Positions 20,378 through 29,828 of a stretch of 64,000 nt of DNA are shown piece after piece. The notes beneath the pieces are model-generated. The model had not been told where the DNA came from and did no database searches. It saw nothing but the letters and a program-made list of their open reading frames with translations. Made by a program: the position numbers and the translations under genes. The stretch's first letter is position 1, and the number at the start of each line of letters is the position of its first letter. Source of the DNA: Litoreibacter halocynthiae (GTDB lineage Bacteria; Pseudomonadota; Alphaproteobacteria; Rhodobacterales; Rhodobacteraceae); contig NZ_SOBH01000003.1 in assembly GCF_004365635.1 (NCBI RefSeq), positions 186,001 to 250,000 on the forward strand, read 5' to 3'.

Positions 20378-21484
20378 TCATCGCGGTTCCACCACAGAAG
20401 CACCATCGTCGTCCGACACCTCGAAATGCTGAGCGCGATCGCCCAGTTCAGTGAATAACTCGGCACCGGTGCCAGTCATCCACGCCTGTGCTTTCAACGC
20501 GCAAATTTCGTCATAGAGCGCCGCCCTGCGGCCCGCATCCAAATGTGCTGCGACCTCATCCAGCAAGATGATTGGTGCGGCTCCGAAATCTTCTGACAGG
20601 GCACGCGCGTTGGCAAGGATCAAAGAGAGGAGCAGGGCTTTCTGCTCTCCGGTAGAGCATTGCTTTGCTTCAATATTTTTTGCTTTGTAGATGGCCTTCA
20701 TATCAGCCCTGTGAGGGCCAACCAGCGTTCTTCCAGCGCGCAAGTCGGTGGATCTCGATGCCTGAAGGGCGACTAACAATGCTTCAGCACCATCAATGAA
20801 ATCGGCATCGTCGGGGTTCTCGATAGATAGCTCCGCGGTTGGGAAGGAGGTCTGCGCATTCTCCATTGCGAATTGCAGCCGTGCCAGTGCCGCGGCTCTG
20901 TTCGCGATAACCTGCGCACCGGCTTCGGCCATTTGCGATTCCAGAGCCCCATACCACATGGCATCGCGAACCATATCCTTGAGGAGCCTGTTCCGCTCTC
21001 GCATCGCTTTCTCATAAGCTACAGTAACTTCGGCATGCTTTGGCTCGAAGCTCAGCGTCATACGGTCCAGAAAACGGCGGCGTCCCTCAGCACCTTCTAG
21101 CCAGAGGCGGTCCATCGCCGGCACCAACCAAACCACGCGTGCCACACGCCCAAGCGCGATTTGAGGTGCCGTTTTGCCATCGATGCTAACGGTGCGATTG
21201 CTGCCGTTCTCGGCTCGTGTTTCGATTTCATGAAGCTGCCCCAAGCTGTGCAGGAGACCCGACACCTTCCAGCCCAGTGCCTCCGGTGCGCGTGCGATTT
21301 CATCCACTTTCGCACGCCGAAGGCCGCGGCCCGGTGACAGCATCGAAATTGCTTCTAGGATATTGGTTTTTCCGGCCCCGTTAGAGCCGAAAATCGCTAT
21401 GGGACGGTCGTCAAGGTTCAGCTCCACCCGTCGGTGAGACCTGAAATGAGACAGAGTTAACGCAGAGAAATACAGCCCCGCCAT
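20378..21484 (-). CDS. recF: DNA replication and repair protein RecF
   Basis: This 368-residue SMC-like ATPase helps RecOR load RecA at gapped DNA. The N-terminus (LYFSALTLSHFRSHRRVELN) is typical; Walker A GSNGAGKT is at 33-40; a signature segment is seen in STGEQKALLLSLILAN, and Walker B in IILLDEVAAHLD. Its start is nine bases downstream of the dnaN stop, which is the standard bacterial order. Length is normal. Confidence 0.96.
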   Translation of the reverse strand: MAGLYFSALTLSHFRSHRRVELNLDDRPIAIFGSNGAGKTNILEAISMLSPGRGLRRAKVDEIARAPEALGWKVSGLLHSLGQLHEIETRAENGSNRTVSIDGKTAPQIALGRVARVVWLVPAMDRLWLEGAEGRRRFLDRMTLSFEPKHAEVTVAYEKAMRERNRLLKDMVRDAMWYGALESQMAEAGAQVIANRAAALARLQFAMENAQTSFPTAELSIENPDDADFIDGAEALLVALQASRSTDLRAGRTLVGPHRADMKAIYKAKNIEAKQCSTGEQKALLLSLILANARALSEDFGAAPIILLDEVAAHLDAGRRAALYDEICALKAQAWMTGTGAELFTELGDRAQHFEVSDDDGASVVEPR

Positions 21485-21493
21485 GAGCGCGCG

Positions 21494-22612
21494 TTAAACG
21501 CGCATTGGCATCACGACGTAGACGGCCGACTGGTCATTGCCTTCGCGCATCAAGGTTGGGTCTCCTGCCGAATTGAACATGAAGACCGCGTTTTCGCGAT
21601 CAACCTGTCCGGCAATTTCGAGGAGGTACTTTGCATTGAAGCCGATCTCCAAGCGCTCGTCGCTATACGCAACAGCCAGTTCTTCCTCAGCTGCACCGCT
21701 GTCAGGCGCGTTGACGGACAGCACCAGCTTGTCTTCGTCAAGCGACAGCTTCACCGCGCGAGAGCGTTCCGAAGACACGGTTGCCACACGGTCCACGGCT
21801 TTGGCGAACTCGGTCGCGTCGACTTCCAGTTTGCGTGTATTTCCTTGCGGAATCACGCGGGTGTAGTCTGGGAAAGTCCCGTCGATGACCTTCGACGTCA
21901 GAGTGATGTCCGGAGTTGCGAACCGCACTTTGGTTTCGGACACGGATACCGCGATTTGCATGTCGTCGTCTTCGAGAAGCTTACGGAGTTCGGCTACGGT
22001 TTTGCGGGGTACAATGACGCCCGGCATGTCGGCCGCACCGTCTGGCAGATCGGCGTCAATGCGCGCCAAACGGTGCCCATCAGTGGCCACACAGCGCAGC
22101 ACTTTGCCACCTTCGCCGTCAGACACGTGCATGTAGACGCCGTTGAGATAATACCTTGTTTCTTCCGTGGAAATTGCAAACTTAGATTTGTCGAACAAAC
22201 GGCGCAGCATGGGTGCCGGAGCCGAGAAATTGGATTGGTATTCCGATGTCGCCATAACCGGGAAGTCTTCTTTGGGCAGGGTGGCCAGCGAAAATGTCGA
22301 TCGTCCGGCTTCTACGGTCAGCCGACCGGATGTGCCGTCATCGGTGAGCGATACCAAAGCGCCGTCTGGCAGTTTGCGAACAATCTCGTGCAAGGTTGTC
22401 GCGGATACAGTTGTAGCGCCTGGGCGTTCCACCTGTGCCGGGGCTTTATCGACCACTTCGATGTCGAGGTCGGTGGCACGGAATGATACATCATTCCCCT
22501 CAGCCTCGATCAGCACGTTGGCAAGGATCGGAATGGTGTTGCGGCGCTCAACAACAGATTGGGCTTGGCTCACAGCCTTGAGCAGGGCGCTGCGCTCGAC
22601 ACTGATTTTCAT
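21494..22612 (-). CDS. dnaN: DNA polymerase III beta subunit (sliding clamp)
   Basis: The 372-residue clamp encircles DNA and tethers polymerase III. It begins MKISVERSALLKAVSQAQSV and ends YVVMPMRV, the conserved C-terminal strand (usually PMRL/V), with three similar domains between. It lies between dnaA and recF. The gap to dnaA (108 bases) carries a strong hairpin. GAGGGACGGAT precedes the ATG. Confidence 0.98.
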   Translation of the reverse strand: MKISVERSALLKAVSQAQSVVERRNTIPILANVLIEAEGNDVSFRATDLDIEVVDKAPAQVERPGATTVSATTLHEIVRKLPDGALVSLTDDGTSGRLTVEAGRSTFSLATLPKEDFPVMATSEYQSNFSAPAPMLRRLFDKSKFAISTEETRYYLNGVYMHVSDGEGGKVLRCVATDGHRLARIDADLPDGAADMPGVIVPRKTVAELRKLLEDDDMQIAVSVSETKVRFATPDITLTSKVIDGTFPDYTRVIPQGNTRKLEVDATEFAKAVDRVATVSSERSRAVKLSLDEDKLVLSVNAPDSGAAEEELAVAYSDERLEIGFNAKYLLEIAGQVDRENAVFMFNSAGDPTLMREGNDQSAVYVVMPMRV

Positions 22613-22638
22613 ATCCGTCCCTCTTTGGAAGATAGCTG

Positions 22639-22664
22639 GGGCGGAGAAGTTATCCTCTCCGCCC
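22639..22664. other. Strong hairpin between dnaA and dnaN
   Basis: GGGCGGAGA and TCTCCGCCC form a nine-base perfect stem with the eight-base loop AGTTATCC. No run of T follows on the minus strand, so it is not a standard intrinsic terminator. It may act as an RNA-processing or stability element, or as an attenuator between the two genes. Confidence 0.55.
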
Positions 22665-22720
22665 GCTTATGCAAACAATTTGTTGAAAAGTCCGCTTTTC
22701 TTGCGGGATCGTCAAGCCAA

Positions 22721-24094
22721 TTAGGCTTCCAGCATCCGACGGAGGAGTTCCGCGTCCTCAGCGACTTGGCTGTCTTGTGCTTTGAGCTCGTCAATCTTGC
22801 GAACAGCATGAATTACGGTGGTGTGGTCACGGTTGCCGAAGCGCTTGCCGATCTCCGGGTAGGAGCGCTGCGTCAGGAGCTTCGCCAACCACATAGCCAT
22901 TTGACGCGGGCGCGCGATGTTGCGAGAGCGTTTGGGCGACAGCAGGTCAGACATGCGCACATTATAATAGTCGCAAGTTTTCCGCATGATTTCGTCCATC
23001 GTGACTTTGCGGTCAGACTGGCGCAGAATGTCAGCAAGGCTTTCTTGGGCCATTTCCAACGTGATTTCACGACCTACAAGAGAGGCCAAGGCAAACAGGC
23101 GGGTTAGCGCGCCTTCGAGGACACGGACGTTGTTGGAGATGCGGTGAGCAAGGAACTCCAACACACCATCGGTGATTTTCAGTTCTTGATACTGCGCGCG
23201 ATATTGCTCGACCTTTTGTTGCAAAATGCCGAGGCGGAGTTCGTAGTCGGTCGGGTGCAGATCAACAACCAAACCCCATTGCAGGCGAGATCGGATACGC
23301 TCCTCCAAGCCGTCAATTTCGCCTGGTGCACGGTCAGCGGAGATGATGATTTGCTTCTGTTGGTCTATCAACGCGTTGAAAGTATGAAAGAATTCGTCCT
23401 GCGTGCTGTCTTTTCCGGCAATGAATTGCACATCATCGACCATAAGAACATCGACCGAGCGGAAGAGGCTCTTGAAGTCCATCATCTGCTTATCACGCAG
23501 TGCTTGAATGAAGCGGTACATGAATTGTTCGGCCGAAAGATAAACGACCTTGAGCTCTGGTGAGCGCGTCTGCAACTCCCAAGCGATTGCATGCATCAGG
23601 TGCGTTTTGCCCAAGCCAACGCCGCCATAAAGGAACAGCGGGTTGAAGCTGACCGGACCACCTTCAGCAACACGGCGCGACGCGGCGTGTGCCAACTCGT
23701 TGGGTTTGCCAACAACGAAACGATCAAATGTGAAGCGCTTGTCCAGCGGCGCTCCGAGGACGGGCTCATCAGAAATTGCCGGCCTACGGGCTGGCTTCGT
23801 GACGAAATTTTCGCGCGCCGGAGACGATTGCGCAACTGGTGGACGGCGGTTGGCTTGAACGGAGAACTTCAGGCGATCAACGGACGCGCCTAGTTTTTCA
23901 AACTGTCGCAAGATTTCGTCGCCGAAGTTGCGGGACACCCAATCGCCTTGAAAGCTGGTTTGTACGCCAAACTCAGCCACACCATTTTCGCAGGAAACGA
24001 AAGTTAGTGGTTCAATCCAGGTTTGGTAGTTGTTCTTACCAATTGTTGTTTGCAGAGTTTCACGTGCTTCGCCCCAAGTGTCGTTCGTCATCAT
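22721..24094 (-). CDS. dnaA: Chromosomal replication initiator protein DnaA
   Basis: The 457-residue initiator has an N-terminal interaction domain (WGEARETLQTTIGKNNYQTW), a linker to about 115, an AAA+ domain with Walker A GGVGLGKT (157-164) and Walker B VDVLMVDDVQF, the sensor and box segments, and a C-terminal DNA-binding domain with RDHTTVIHAVRKI, the DnaA signature. Two adjacent ATG codons (24094 and 24091) could both start translation. Only 16 bases separate it from the rhodanese gene upstream, so the promoter may lie inside or beyond that gene. No cluster of DnaA boxes is seen beside it. Confidence 0.98.
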   Translation of the reverse strand: MMTNDTWGEARETLQTTIGKNNYQTWIEPLTFVSCENGVAEFGVQTSFQGDWVSRNFGDEILRQFEKLGASVDRLKFSVQANRRPPVAQSSPARENFVTKPARRPAISDEPVLGAPLDKRFTFDRFVVGKPNELAHAASRRVAEGGPVSFNPLFLYGGVGLGKTHLMHAIAWELQTRSPELKVVYLSAEQFMYRFIQALRDKQMMDFKSLFRSVDVLMVDDVQFIAGKDSTQDEFFHTFNALIDQQKQIIISADRAPGEIDGLEERIRSRLQWGLVVDLHPTDYELRLGILQQKVEQYRAQYQELKITDGVLEFLAHRISNNVRVLEGALTRLFALASLVGREITLEMAQESLADILRQSDRKVTMDEIMRKTCDYYNVRMSDLLSPKRSRNIARPRQMAMWLAKLLTQRSYPEIGKRFGNRDHTTVIHAVRKIDELKAQDSQVAEDAELLRRMLEA

Positions 24095-24110
24095 TTACCC
24101 GTTCCGCAGA

Positions 24111-24560
24111 TCAGGATTGCCTCCATGGCAATCCGTGGGCCTTCCAACCGTTCAGGCCCCCCCGATGTTTACTAGGATCCAAATCGCCTTCGAAGCCCTC
24201 GGTCACATTGAACAGATCAGGTCCAAGCGCTTCTCCAGCCAGAGACGCTTGAAATGACAGTGCCGCACTCATCGAGCGTGCACCTGACCTGCAAATGAAC
24301 AAAACTTGGGACGGTTTGCTGTCGCCCAATGCTTCATTCATTTCTTCAACGAACCGCGGATTAACGGACATATCTGGATACCTAGACCACTCGATCGTAA
24401 TGACCGAACGGTTCAGGCTCGACAAATCAGGCTTCCCTACAAATGACCATTCGGCCTTTGTCCTGACGTCAACGAGCACAGCATTTGGTTCTCTTTCCAA
24501 AAGGTCCCATGCTTGAGTTGGCAGCAACTCTTGCACAGCCGGACCGGTGTCCGTGCTCAT
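24111..24560 (-). CDS. Rhodanese-like domain protein
   Basis: The 149-residue single-domain rhodanese-fold protein has the conserved start AVLVDVRTKAEW and the active loop CRSGARS with C90, so it probably has thiosulfate or persulfide sulfurtransferase activity. The C-terminal part (FEGDLDPSKHRGGLNGWKAHGLPW) matches rhodanese-related proteins of alphaproteobacteria. It lies between rpsT and dnaA on the same strand, 16 bases before dnaA, and may be co-transcribed with it. The role is unknown. Confidence 0.9.
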   Translation of the reverse strand: MSTDTGPAVQELLPTQAWDLLEREPNAVLVDVRTKAEWSFVGKPDLSSLNRSVITIEWSRYPDMSVNPRFVEEMNEALGDSKPSQVLFICRSGARSMSAALSFQASLAGEALGPDLFNVTEGFEGDLDPSKHRGGLNGWKAHGLPWRQS

Positions 24561-24712
24561 TCCATGTCCCCCCGAGACGAAGTGAATCGCTCACTAGGGA
24601 TAGCGAGTGGAGGGGCGGTCTCGCAACTTATCTTCGCGCTTGACTCATACTTAGTTCGAACCCGAATCCTAAAGCGACTTCATTTGGGTCCTCTAAGCGA
24701 TTGAACACAAAA

Positions 24713-24738
24713 AAAACGCGCCCATGAAGGCGCGTTTT
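24713..24738 (-). terminator. Intrinsic terminator of rpsT
   Basis: AAAACGCGCC and GGCGCGTTTT form a ten-base stem with a six-base loop. On the minus strand the stem is followed by a run of eight T. It lies 31 bases after the rpsT stop and separates rpsT from the rhodanese-dnaA unit. Confidence 0.92.
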
Positions 24739-24768
24739 AAAAGATTGGATTGACGCGTGAGCTACGGC

Positions 24769-25032
24769 TTAGCCGAGTGCTTTTACCCGCGACGCAAGGC
24801 GCGACATTTTGCGCGCTGCGGTGTTTTTGTGCATCACGCCTTTAGACACGCCACGCATTAGCTCTGGCTGCGCAGACTTCAACGCGTCTTTCGCGACAGC
24901 CGAGTCGCCGGATGTAATCGCCTCTTCCACGGAACGCAGGAAGGTGCGGATACGCGAGCGACGCGCTTTGTTAACTTCTGTGCGGCGTTCGGTTTGACGC
25001 GCACGCTTTTTAGCTTGAGGCGAATTTGCCAT
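24769..25032 (-). CDS. rpsT: Small ribosomal subunit protein bS20
   Basis: The 87-residue, very basic ribosomal protein has the family start [20 protein letters not shown] and the later [16 protein letters not shown] segment. It is followed by a strong intrinsic terminator and lies just upstream of the dnaA region, the usual place for rpsT in alphaproteobacteria. GGGGTCC precedes the ATG. Confidence 0.98.
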   Translation of the reverse strand: MANSPQAKKRARQTERRTEVNKARRSRIRTFLRSVEEAITSGDSAVAKDALKSAQPELMRGVSKGVMHKNTAARKMSRLASRVKALG

Positions 25033-25118
25033 ACGTAAGGACCCCGATGGTTCGGTGTGTAAATCTAAGAATGCGCTTCTAGGACCGACTCAGAGCCAAG
25101 TCAACGACCTAATTGGCC

Positions 25119-25895
25119 TTATTTGTCGCGGAACTGAGGTTCCCGCTTTTCTACAAAGGCAGCCATGCCTTCTGCCTGATCCTCAGTGGCAAAGAGCGAG
25201 TGGAATACGCGGCGCTCAAACAGCAGTCCCTCATTCAAAGTCGACTCATAGCTGCGGTTCACCGATTCTTTTACTGCCATGGACGCCAAAGCCGATTTCT
25301 CGGAAATCTTGGCAGCGGCGGCCATAGCTTCAGAGATGAGCTTTTTGCTTGGAACAACGCGACTGACTAGCCCAGAGCGTTCTGCCTCTTCGGCATCCAT
25401 AAAGCGACCGGTCAGGTTCATGTCCATCGCCTTGGACTTGCCCACAAAGCGTGTCAAACGCTGCGTTCCGCCCAAGCCAGCCATAACGCCGAGGTTGATT
25501 TCCGGTTGGCCAAATTTGGCTGTATCAGACGCAATGATGAAGTCACACATCATCGCCAACTCACAACCGCCACCTAGCGCATAGCCAGATACGGCAGCGA
25601 TGATGGGCTTGCGCACGCGCAGGAAGATATTCGGAAACTCCGAGAACAGATCATTTCCGAATGCATCGACAAAGGACTTGTCCGCCATTTCCGTGATGTC
25701 TGCACCAGCAGCGAACGCTTTCTCTGACCCGGTCAGGACGATGCAGCGCACTTTGCTATTTTTGTTGGCGTCAGTCAGCGCTTCGGACAATTCTTTCAGC
25801 AAAACGGCGTTCAGCGCGTTCAATGCGTCAGGGCGATTCAGTTTGATAAGAGCGATATGCTCTTCAATTTCCACGATAATTGTCTTGAATGCCAT
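25119..25895 (-). CDS. Enoyl-CoA hydratase
   Basis: The 258-residue crotonase-fold enzyme hydrates 2-enoyl-CoA esters. LNALN, the oxyanion-hole segments (AFAAGADI and [16 protein letters not shown]) and the two catalytic glutamates (in GGGCELAMM and [10 protein letters not shown]) are all present, as in short-chain enoyl-CoA hydratases of the PaaF/FadB1 type. The length is normal. It lies between rpsT and mutM on the same strand. The substrate range is unknown. Confidence 0.93.
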   Translation of the reverse strand: MAFKTIIVEIEEHIALIKLNRPDALNALNAVLLKELSEALTDANKNSKVRCIVLTGSEKAFAAGADITEMADKSFVDAFGNDLFSEFPNIFLRVRKPIIAAVSGYALGGGCELAMMCDFIIASDTAKFGQPEINLGVMAGLGGTQRLTRFVGKSKAMDMNLTGRFMDAEEAERSGLVSRVVPSKKLISEAMAAAAKISEKSALASMAVKESVNRSYESTLNEGLLFERRVFHSLFATEDQAEGMAAFVEKREPQFRDK

Positions 25896-25953
25896 GGTGA
25901 ACCCTCATTGCTATCAGGGCATGAGACGTATCATGTTCGCGAGAAGGTTCAAT

Positions 25954-26802
25954 TCATCTTTGACATTTCGGGCAGTAAAAACTGGAACGTCCTGACTGTA
26001 CGACCCTGAAAATCTTGCTACCGCAATCGTTTTTGCATTGCTGTCCTTCGCGATCATACACTGCGAAATTGTGCTGGAAATAACCCAACTCACCATTGGT
26101 TTGGCGATGATCTCGCAGGGATGATCCGCCAGATTCGATCGCCTCGCTCAATACCTCGCGAATTGCCGGAACGAGCGATGCGGCGCGTGTAGCGCTTAGA
26201 TTCGATGCTTTTCGCTTTGGGGATATTCCAGTTCGAAACAGAACCTCGCAGACATAGATATTCCCCAATCCTGCGACGATATGCTGATCCAGAAGCGCGG
26301 TTTTGATGGGTGCACTCTTCTTTTTAAGGGCCTCAAATAGATAGGTTTCATCAAACGCGTTGCCCAAAGGTTCCGGACCCAGCTTGTTGATTAACCAATG
26401 ATTCTCAACGCCCGCTGTGGCTATGATATCCATCGCGCCAAACCTTCGTGCATCATTAAAGGCAATTCTTGTGCCATCTTGCATATGGAAGACCACGTGA
26501 TCGTGCTTTTGGTGAATCGGGGCTTCTTGATGGAACTTTGCGCTATCATGCTGGTCGATTTGCATTCGGCCCGACATGCCGAGATGGATGATCAACGTTT
26601 CGCAGCTATCCAGGTCGGCTAGAATGTATTTTGAGCGCCTGCGCAACGCCATCACAATCCGCCCGCTAAGGCGCTCGGCCATGTTTTCGGGAAATGGCCA
26701 GCGAAGATCGGGCCGGTTTACGTCTGCACGGGCGATGACGCGCCCTTCCATCACCGGCTGGAGGCCTCGCCTTACGGTTTCTACTTCGGGCAGTTCTGGC
26801 AC
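25954..26802 (-). CDS. mutM: Formamidopyrimidine-DNA glycosylase
   Basis: The 282-residue enzyme excises 8-oxoguanine and other oxidised purines. The start is a GTG at 26802 with GGAGG six bases upstream; the protein then begins (M)PELPEVET, where P2 is the catalytic nucleophile and E3 the helper, which fixes the start. A longer open frame to 27018 lacks this N-terminus. The C-terminus has the four-cysteine zinc finger (CKNDC ... FYCPKC), a normal Fpg feature. It is divergent from ubiE by 88 bases. Confidence 0.97.
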   Translation of the reverse strand: MPELPEVETVRRGLQPVMEGRVIARADVNRPDLRWPFPENMAERLSGRIVMALRRRSKYILADLDSCETLIIHLGMSGRMQIDQHDSAKFHQEAPIHQKHDHVVFHMQDGTRIAFNDARRFGAMDIIATAGVENHWLINKLGPEPLGNAFDETYLFEALKKKSAPIKTALLDQHIVAGLGNIYVCEVLFRTGISPKRKASNLSATRAASLVPAIREVLSEAIESGGSSLRDHRQTNGELGYFQHNFAVYDREGQQCKNDCGSKIFRVVQSGRSSFYCPKCQR

Positions 26803-26831
26803 TTGGCCTCCTTTTGGTCCTTCCGGTCGCA

Positions 26832-26859
26832 TTGTAACCGGACAGGCTCGACCTATAAG
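26832..26859 (+). promoter_or_regulatory. Candidate sigma70-type promoter of ubiE-ubiB
   Basis: TTGTAA (26832-26837) and TATAAG (26854-26859) are separated by 16 bases and lie about 32 bases before the ubiE start, in the gap between divergent mutM and ubiE. Assigned by eye only. Confidence 0.45.
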
Positions 26860-26890
26860 AAGGGTGAGACTGTAAGGACCGCAAGAACAG

Positions 26891-27643
26891 ATGGCTGAAG
26901 ATTCGCAAAAAACTACCCATTTCGGGTTTACCGACGTTCCGGAAGAGCAGAAGGCGGGGATGGTCCACGGGGTATTCACCAACGTGGCCTCTAAATATGA
27001 CATTATGAACGATGTCATGTCCGTCGGAATTCACCGCATTTGGAAAGATGCGATGATGGATTGGCTGGCACCGCGCCCGGGGCAACGGCTTCTAGACGTG
27101 GCAGGTGGCACCGGCGACGTTTCCTTCCGGTTTCTAAAGCGCGCGGGGCAGGCGCAAGCGGTTGTGTTGGACATGACCGAATCGATGTTGGTCGAAGGAA
27201 GTAAGCGTGCTGAAGCCTCTTCCCTTGCTGACAGCCTGGATTGGGTCGTCGGCGATGCGATGGCATTGCCTTTTGAGGATAACAGCTTCGACGTTTACAC
27301 AATCAGCTTCGGTATCCGTAACGTCACTCGCATCGCGGATGCGTTGTCCGAGGCGTATCGCGTGCTTCGTCCGGGCGGGAGACTGATGGTGCTGGAGTTC
27401 TCGCAATTGCCGAACCCGATGATGCAGAAGGCGTATGATCTGTATTCGTTCAACGTCATCCCGAAGATGGGTAAAGTGATCGCAGGCGATAGCGAGAGCT
27501 ACCAATATCTAGTCGAGTCCATCCGCAAGTTTCCTGACCAGGAGACATTCGTTTCAATGATCCGCGCTGCGGGTTTTGAGAATGTAAGTTACCGAAATAT
27601 GACACTTGGCGTTGCCGCGTTGCATTCTGGCTGGAAGATATAG
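26891..27643 (+). CDS. ubiE: Ubiquinone/menaquinone biosynthesis C-methyltransferase
   Basis: The 250-residue SAM-dependent methyltransferase adds a methyl group to the benzoquinol ring in ubiquinone synthesis. The SAM-binding motif [10 protein letters not shown] is near 67-76, and the family-specific [25 protein letters not shown] and ISFGIRNVT segments are present. The ubiB start follows the stop immediately, and mutM is divergent, a common alphaproteobacterial arrangement. Confidence 0.97.
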   Translation: MAEDSQKTTHFGFTDVPEEQKAGMVHGVFTNVASKYDIMNDVMSVGIHRIWKDAMMDWLAPRPGQRLLDVAGGTGDVSFRFLKRAGQAQAVVLDMTESMLVEGSKRAEASSLADSLDWVVGDAMALPFEDNSFDVYTISFGIRNVTRIADALSEAYRVLRPGGRLMVLEFSQLPNPMMQKAYDLYSFNVIPKMGKVIAGDSESYQYLVESIRKFPDQETFVSMIRAAGFENVSYRNMTLGVAALHSGWKI

Positions 27644-29176
27644 ATGCGCGGACCTCATAATTTATGGCGTCTCGTTCGAACGGGCGCCACGCTGGAGCGG
27701 ACGGGGGCTATGAATCTGGTACTCGACGCGTTCGATGCGCCTCCTTCGCTGCGATTGGTGTCGCGGGTGATGGGATGGCCATTCAAGTGGCTCGGCCTCA
27801 AAGGTGATCCGAGCATGCCGCCTGCGGTCCGCGCGCTGGCCGCTTTGGGACCGGCTTATATAAAGTTTGGCCAAGTTCTTTCAACGCGGCCGGATATTGT
27901 GGGCGATGATCTTGCACTGCAATTGAGGGTTCTGCAGGACAAGCTGCCGCCATTTCCAACGACTATCGCCAAAGCAACGGTCGAAGACGAGTTGGGCCAA
28001 ACAGTTGATGCTGTCTTCTCGGACTTCTCGGAGCCCGTTGCTGCGGCCTCGATTGCACAAGTGCATAGGGCAAGGCTACAGGAAACGGGGCAAGAGGTTG
28101 CGGTGAAGGTTTTGCGCCCCAACATCGAGAAAGCGTTTCGGAAAGACATTGATGCGTTTTATTTCGCAGCATCTCTGATTGAGCTCATCTCACCATCATC
28201 GCGCCGGTTGCATCCCTCGGAGGTCATCAAGCACTTTGACGGTGTTGTCCAAGGTGAGCTGGATTTGCGTTTGGAAGCGGCGGCCGCCGGGGAATATGCG
28301 GCGAAGACAGCTGACGACGCTGGATTTGTCGTTCCGCGGACCCACTTTTTCCACTCGGCCAAGCGCGTAATGACCATGGAATGGGCCGAAGGAATCCCGT
28401 TTGGAGACGTTGAAGCGATTGACGCTGAAGGCCACGACCGCAAAGCCCTTGGAGAACGCGTCTTGCAGTTGTTCCTGCGTCAGGCTCTGAACGACGGGTA
28501 TTTCCACGCAGACATGCATCAAGGCAATTTGAAGGTTAGTGCGAGCGGCGACATAATCGCATATGATTTTGGTATCATGGGGCGCATCGACGAATATACC
28601 CGTCGTGTATATGCAGAAATCCTGATTGGTTTCATCCGCAAGGATTACCGACGTGTGGCAGAAGTCCACTTTGAAGCCGGCTACGTCCCTGCGGATCGTG
28701 ACATAGACGAGTTCGCGCAAGCTTTGCGTGCTGTTGGCGAGCCGATTTTCGGCATGAATGCGACGCAGATGTCGATGGCGCATCTTTTGTCTTACCTCTT
28801 TGAGGTCACTGAGCGTTTTGGCATGGAAACGCGAACCGAACTGATCTTGCTTCAACGGACCATGGTCGTGGTCGAAGGAGTGGCGCGGACGATGTATCCC
28901 CAAATCAACATTTGGGAGGTCGCGCAGCCTGTTGTCGAGGACTACATTAAGCAAAATGTTGGGCCGAGAGCATTGCTTAGAGATCTCGTCACTACTGCCC
29001 AGGTTTTGGGGCGTTTTGGCCCGAAGTTGCCTCAAATAATGGAGGCAGCATTGATGCAGAGAAGCCAAAATTCCAACCCCGTACGCGCTAAACCTGTTCA
29101 CAATCAGATGCTTACTTTTGCGGCAGGTTTTACCGTTGCAGCCGGGGCCTTCATTGTTTGGTCATTGCTACCTTAA
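27644..29176 (+). CDS. ubiB: Ubiquinone biosynthesis kinase-like protein UbiB
   Basis: The 510-residue atypical kinase/ATPase (ABC1/ADCK family) is needed for ubiquinone synthesis. The KxGQ motif (YIKFGQVLSTRPDIVG, about 72-87), the A-rich loop (AAASIAQVHRA), the catalytic segment NDGYFHADMHQGNL and the metal-binding YDFGIMG are visible, and one membrane helix is predicted at the C-terminus (about 488-508). The ATG directly follows the ubiE stop. Its end overlaps the convergent flgD stop by nine bases. Confidence 0.97.
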   Translation: MRGPHNLWRLVRTGATLERTGAMNLVLDAFDAPPSLRLVSRVMGWPFKWLGLKGDPSMPPAVRALAALGPAYIKFGQVLSTRPDIVGDDLALQLRVLQDKLPPFPTTIAKATVEDELGQTVDAVFSDFSEPVAAASIAQVHRARLQETGQEVAVKVLRPNIEKAFRKDIDAFYFAASLIELISPSSRRLHPSEVIKHFDGVVQGELDLRLEAAAAGEYAAKTADDAGFVVPRTHFFHSAKRVMTMEWAEGIPFGDVEAIDAEGHDRKALGERVLQLFLRQALNDGYFHADMHQGNLKVSASGDIIAYDFGIMGRIDEYTRRVYAEILIGFIRKDYRRVAEVHFEAGYVPADRDIDEFAQALRAVGEPIFGMNATQMSMAHLLSYLFEVTERFGMETRTELILLQRTMVVVEGVARTMYPQINIWEVAQPVVEDYIKQNVGPRALLRDLVTTAQVLGRFGPKLPQIMEAALMQRSQNSNPVRAKPVHNQMLTFAAGFTVAAGAFIVWSLLP

Positions 29177-29818
29177 GCCTGTAACGGAGTTGGCGGGATA
29201 AATGGTGCCGCCTTCCAGCACGACCACGGCCGTTTGGTCTATTGTGCGGATTTCCGAGACACGCGCAAACACGTCGGGAATATGAGTGTCGATGAGCGCG
29301 TCGTTTGAGTAGGCCTCGATTTCAAAGCTGTAGGTGCCTTGCGCGAATGGTTGACCATTGTCTGCCACACCGGCCCAATGCATCGGCTCGTCGGACACCG
29401 GAACTTCGATTCGCTGAACCTCTGTTCCGCTTTCGTTTTTTATCACCAGTACTGCCCGCTCCGCGAAGTTAGGAGGGTTCGATACGATCTCTATCGGGGC
29501 GCCGCTGAAATGTGCTGGGACTGCCATGCGCGCCTCCATACCGACCCAACTTGCCATGTCACCCATGCTGGACACTAAAAGCTGACTGGTGAGCGCGCTG
29601 AGTAGGTCGTTGGTTTTCACTTGTTGCTCGACACCTGAAAATGTCGCCAACTGAGTGGCGAAATCTTGGGAATCCAACGGGTTCAAGGGGTCTTGGTTTT
29701 CCATCTGCGCAGTTAGCATCACAAGAAAAGTTTCAAAGTCCGAGCTGATTACACTGCTAGTTGCCTTGTTTGCAGCTTGGGCCTGCGTGGTCGTCGAAGT
29801 GGGTGTTATCGCATCCAT
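29168..29818 (-). CDS. flgD: Flagellar hook assembly protein FlgD
   Basis: The 216-residue hook-capping scaffold is used during hook growth and then discarded. The N-terminal signature SDFETFLVMLTAQMENQDPLNPLDSQDFATQLATFSGVEQ is complete, and the C-terminal Ig/tudor-like part (about 80-215) contains YSFEIEAYSND. The Shine-Dalgarno AAGGAG lies in the 10-base gap after fliK, so fliK-flgD form a minus-strand operon. The end overlaps ubiB by nine bases. Confidence 0.95.
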   Translation of the reverse strand: MDAITPTSTTTQAQAANKATSSVISSDFETFLVMLTAQMENQDPLNPLDSQDFATQLATFSGVEQQVKTNDLLSALTSQLLVSSMGDMASWVGMEARMAVPAHFSGAPIEIVSNPPNFAERAVLVIKNESGTEVQRIEVPVSDEPMHWAGVADNGQPFAQGTYSFEIEAYSNDALIDTHIPDVFARVSEIRTIDQTAVVVLEGGTIYPANSVTGLR

Positions 29819-29828
29819 CGAAAACTCC

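Noticed and set aside
22640-22700. DnaA boxes in the dnaA-dnaN gap
   Set aside because: TTATCCTCT and TTATGCAAA each mismatch the nonamer at several positions.
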